This document shows positions 62,747-64,000 of a DNA stretch of 64,000 bases, piece by piece (position 1 is the stretch's first letter; every line of letters starts with the position of its first letter). Position numbers and translations under genes: made by a program. The notes under the pieces are model-generated. The model searched no databases. It saw only the letters and a program-made list of their open reading frames with translations, and had not been told where the DNA came from. Source of the stretch: Dyella_B sp035503745 (GTDB lineage: Bacteria; Pseudomonadota; Gammaproteobacteria; Xanthomonadales; Rhodanobacteraceae); NCBI RefSeq assembly GCF_035503745.1, contig NZ_DATJTC010000028.1, positions 11,488 through 75,487 of the forward strand, given 5' to 3'.

Positions 62747-63426
62747 CACATTGACCTGCTCAAACTGTCGGACACAGACCTGCACAGACGATTTCATAAG
62801 TTGCTTGCAGGTAGCGACGAACCCAAGCGTGTGCAGGACAGGGTCTACGTGCACCGTGAACTGCAACGCAAGAGCGTGACGCGCACTTTGTTGTGAATGG
62901 AGCATAAGGAAGCGCATCCCGCTACTGCTTGCCAGTTAAGCCATTTCAATTACCTGTATGACGCCGGGCGGGAACGCAGGCCTTGTCCATGCGACGGCAG
63001 TACGCACCGGGTGAGCGAGGCTGGGTGGATTTCTCCGGCGCGAAGATTCAGCAGGAAGTTTATGCCTGCGGCACACCCACGACGGTCGAATTCCTGAAGG
63101 ACAGAACACGCCTGGCGTCGCACCCTCGCTCGGAGGTGTTGGGCGGCAAAACGACAGACCGCTCCCATATGCCCGAACACCAACTGGCGTGAGCCGACCA
63201 CACGCCCGAGCGTTATCGGCAGTGGGCGAGCGGTATGGGACCTCGGGCGCTGTCGGTGGTCGAGCACCTGCTTCAACTCACAGATCACTCGGTACGTGCG
63301 CTCAATGCCTGCGCCACGCTGCAGAAGCTGTGCCGAACCCGCGGCCAAGCTCGGTTCGAGCTGGCGTTTGCCAAGGCCATCGTGATCCAGTCGCCGACGC
63401 CCAAAAGTATTTGTTCGATTCGGTAA
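62747..63426 (+). pseudogene. IS21-family IstA transposase remnant
   Basis: Pieces in three frames match IstA in order: LLKLSDTDLHRRFHKLLAG, then VYVHRELQRKSVTRTLL with a stop where Trp is expected, MEHKEAHPAT and SHFNYLYDAG, then QYAPGERGWVDFSG, and finally the C-terminal VEFLKDRTRLASHPRS and a tail with ERYRQWASGMGPRALSV. The DDE catalytic core between GERGWVDFSG and the C-terminal part is deleted, and the N-terminus and istB are missing. This is a heavily decayed element. Confidence 0.75.
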
Positions 63427-63591
63427 CGACGCCTTGAGGGCCAGGTCTTGCCTTCGGCATCACCCCAACGCCTGCCGGCTCACGTGAAATAGACTCTGCG
63501 GCTCAACTGCGATGCAACGCATGCCTTGCGAGGATCGTCCATCGAGCTATCAGTGGAAATTGGCTCGGCACAAGGCATATGAACTGTCTGA

Positions 63592-63852
63592 CTACGGCAC
63601 TAGACAGCTCGAGTCACCTTCCTCCAGCGTGCCACCGTGATCAGTGGTGTCGCCCTTGCGAGCGACTGGCTTGCCATGAAGGGAGGCACCGGGCGAGCCG
63701 CTGATGATGGTGGCGCCGCAACTAATGCGGTCGCCCACGCAGGCCACGAGCTTGTCGCGCACCATGCCACCCTTGGTGCCGGTGGTGACGCGACCATCAC
63801 CATGGAAAGGACACGAATGCCGATGGCCAACGAGAACCACAGGGGATGGCAT
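63592..63852 (-). CDS. PAAR-domain protein
   Basis: An 86-residue protein: start PSPVVLVGHRHSCPFHGDGRV, then GMVRDKLVACVGDRISCGATIISGSPGASLHGKPVARKGDTTDHGGTLEEG. This is the PAAR repeat fold with its zinc-site His/Cys, which caps the VgrG spike of type VI secretion. It has no effector extension, so it is a solitary tip. The upstream gene on the same strand ends 5 bp before, so they form an operon, and a T6SS locus probably continues beyond the window. Confidence 0.88.
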   Translation of the reverse strand: MPSPVVLVGHRHSCPFHGDGRVTTGTKGGMVRDKLVACVGDRISCGATIISGSPGASLHGKPVARKGDTTDHGGTLEEGDSSCLVP

Positions 63853-63857
63853 GGTGA

Positions 63858-64000
63858 TCAGTCCTCGAGGTTTGGCAGAGGGCCCGGCCGACTGGCGATG
63901 AAGTCATCCAGCACCTGGCGGTCACGCTCGGCCTGTTCGCGAGAAATCGGCGGGGGGGACAAGGGTTCCTTGGGCTTGGGCGGTGCCACTGCGCCGGGTC
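63858..64000 (-). CDS. C-terminal end of gene upstream of PAAR
   Basis: A frame open to the window edge, ending at TGA 63858: PKPKEPLSPPPISREQAERD then RQVLDDFIASRPGPLPNLED. The Pro-rich, charged stretch followed by a helix is common at the end of T6SS effectors or adaptor proteins, but no family can be named from 47 residues. Confidence 0.55.
   Translation of the reverse strand, partial: PGAVAPPKPKEPLSPPPISREQAERDRQVLDDFIASRPGPLPNLED

Noticed and set aside
1..64000. CRISPR array or retron
   Set aside because: No evenly spaced direct repeats of 24-40 bp and no reverse transcriptase or cas gene were seen.

Overview
The window reads as chromosome of a gammaproteobacterium of the Xanthomonadales, most likely Rhodanobacteraceae (Dyella, Frateuria, Luteibacter or Rhodanobacter type). 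This rests on the high-GC core, the tpiA-secG-tRNA-Leu block, the agmatine deiminase/N-carbamoylputrescine amidase pair, a GacA-like regulator next to rne, and several small exported proteins typical of the group. The genus is inferred, not proven.

Layout. 1-8950 is an AT-richer accessory region: a partial HExxH zinc-peptidase-like protein, an aspartyl beta-hydroxylase remnant, a patatin/NDH-2 pair, a Rap1a/Tai-like small protein, unknown small genes, an IS3 scrap, a pRiA4b ORF-3 family protein, an exported protein broken at an A8 tract, a beta-propeller protein and a beheaded tyrosine integrase. It ends exactly at the 3' end of tRNA-Leu(GAG), so it looks like a decayed tRNA-integrated island. 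9023-44150 is core genome: tRNA-Leu/secG/tpiA, glmM/folP/orn, sbcB, lysS/prfB (with the programmed frameshift), asnB, recJ/ABC-F, aguA/aguB, two small cytochromes c, nfuA, phhB, rluC and rne. 44170-46934 holds a GacA-type regulator, tRNA-Leu(UAA) and a small AT-rich insertion with a HEPN-motif protein and tiny coupled ORFs. 46935-53104 carries a flavin-dependent monooxygenase/ATP-grasp/FMN-reductase cluster, a second patatin, and a MarR regulator divergent from an aromatic FAD monooxygenase with two clear palindromic operators. 53570-62335 holds a YncE-like propeller, a two-component system, a secreted beta-rich protein, a quinone-oxidoreductase-like gene, XapX, an H-NS-like protein and a MASE1 membrane sensor. 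62747-64000 holds a wrecked IS21 transposase, a PAAR protein and the end of another gene, probably the edge of a type VI secretion locus.

The most striking find is upstream of asnB (asparagine synthetase B, minus strand). A short leader ORF contains NNN-A-NNN (six Asn codons within seven) shortly before its stop. It is followed by a 5-bp 1:2 hairpin, an 8-nt antiterminator segment complementary to the terminator's 5' arm, and a perfect 13-bp terminator with a U tract just ahead of asnB. This is the full architecture of a ribosome-mediated transcription attenuator responding to charged tRNA-Asn. The usual proteobacterial attenuators sense His, Trp, Leu, Ile/Val, Thr or Phe, so an Asn-sensing one deserves follow-up.
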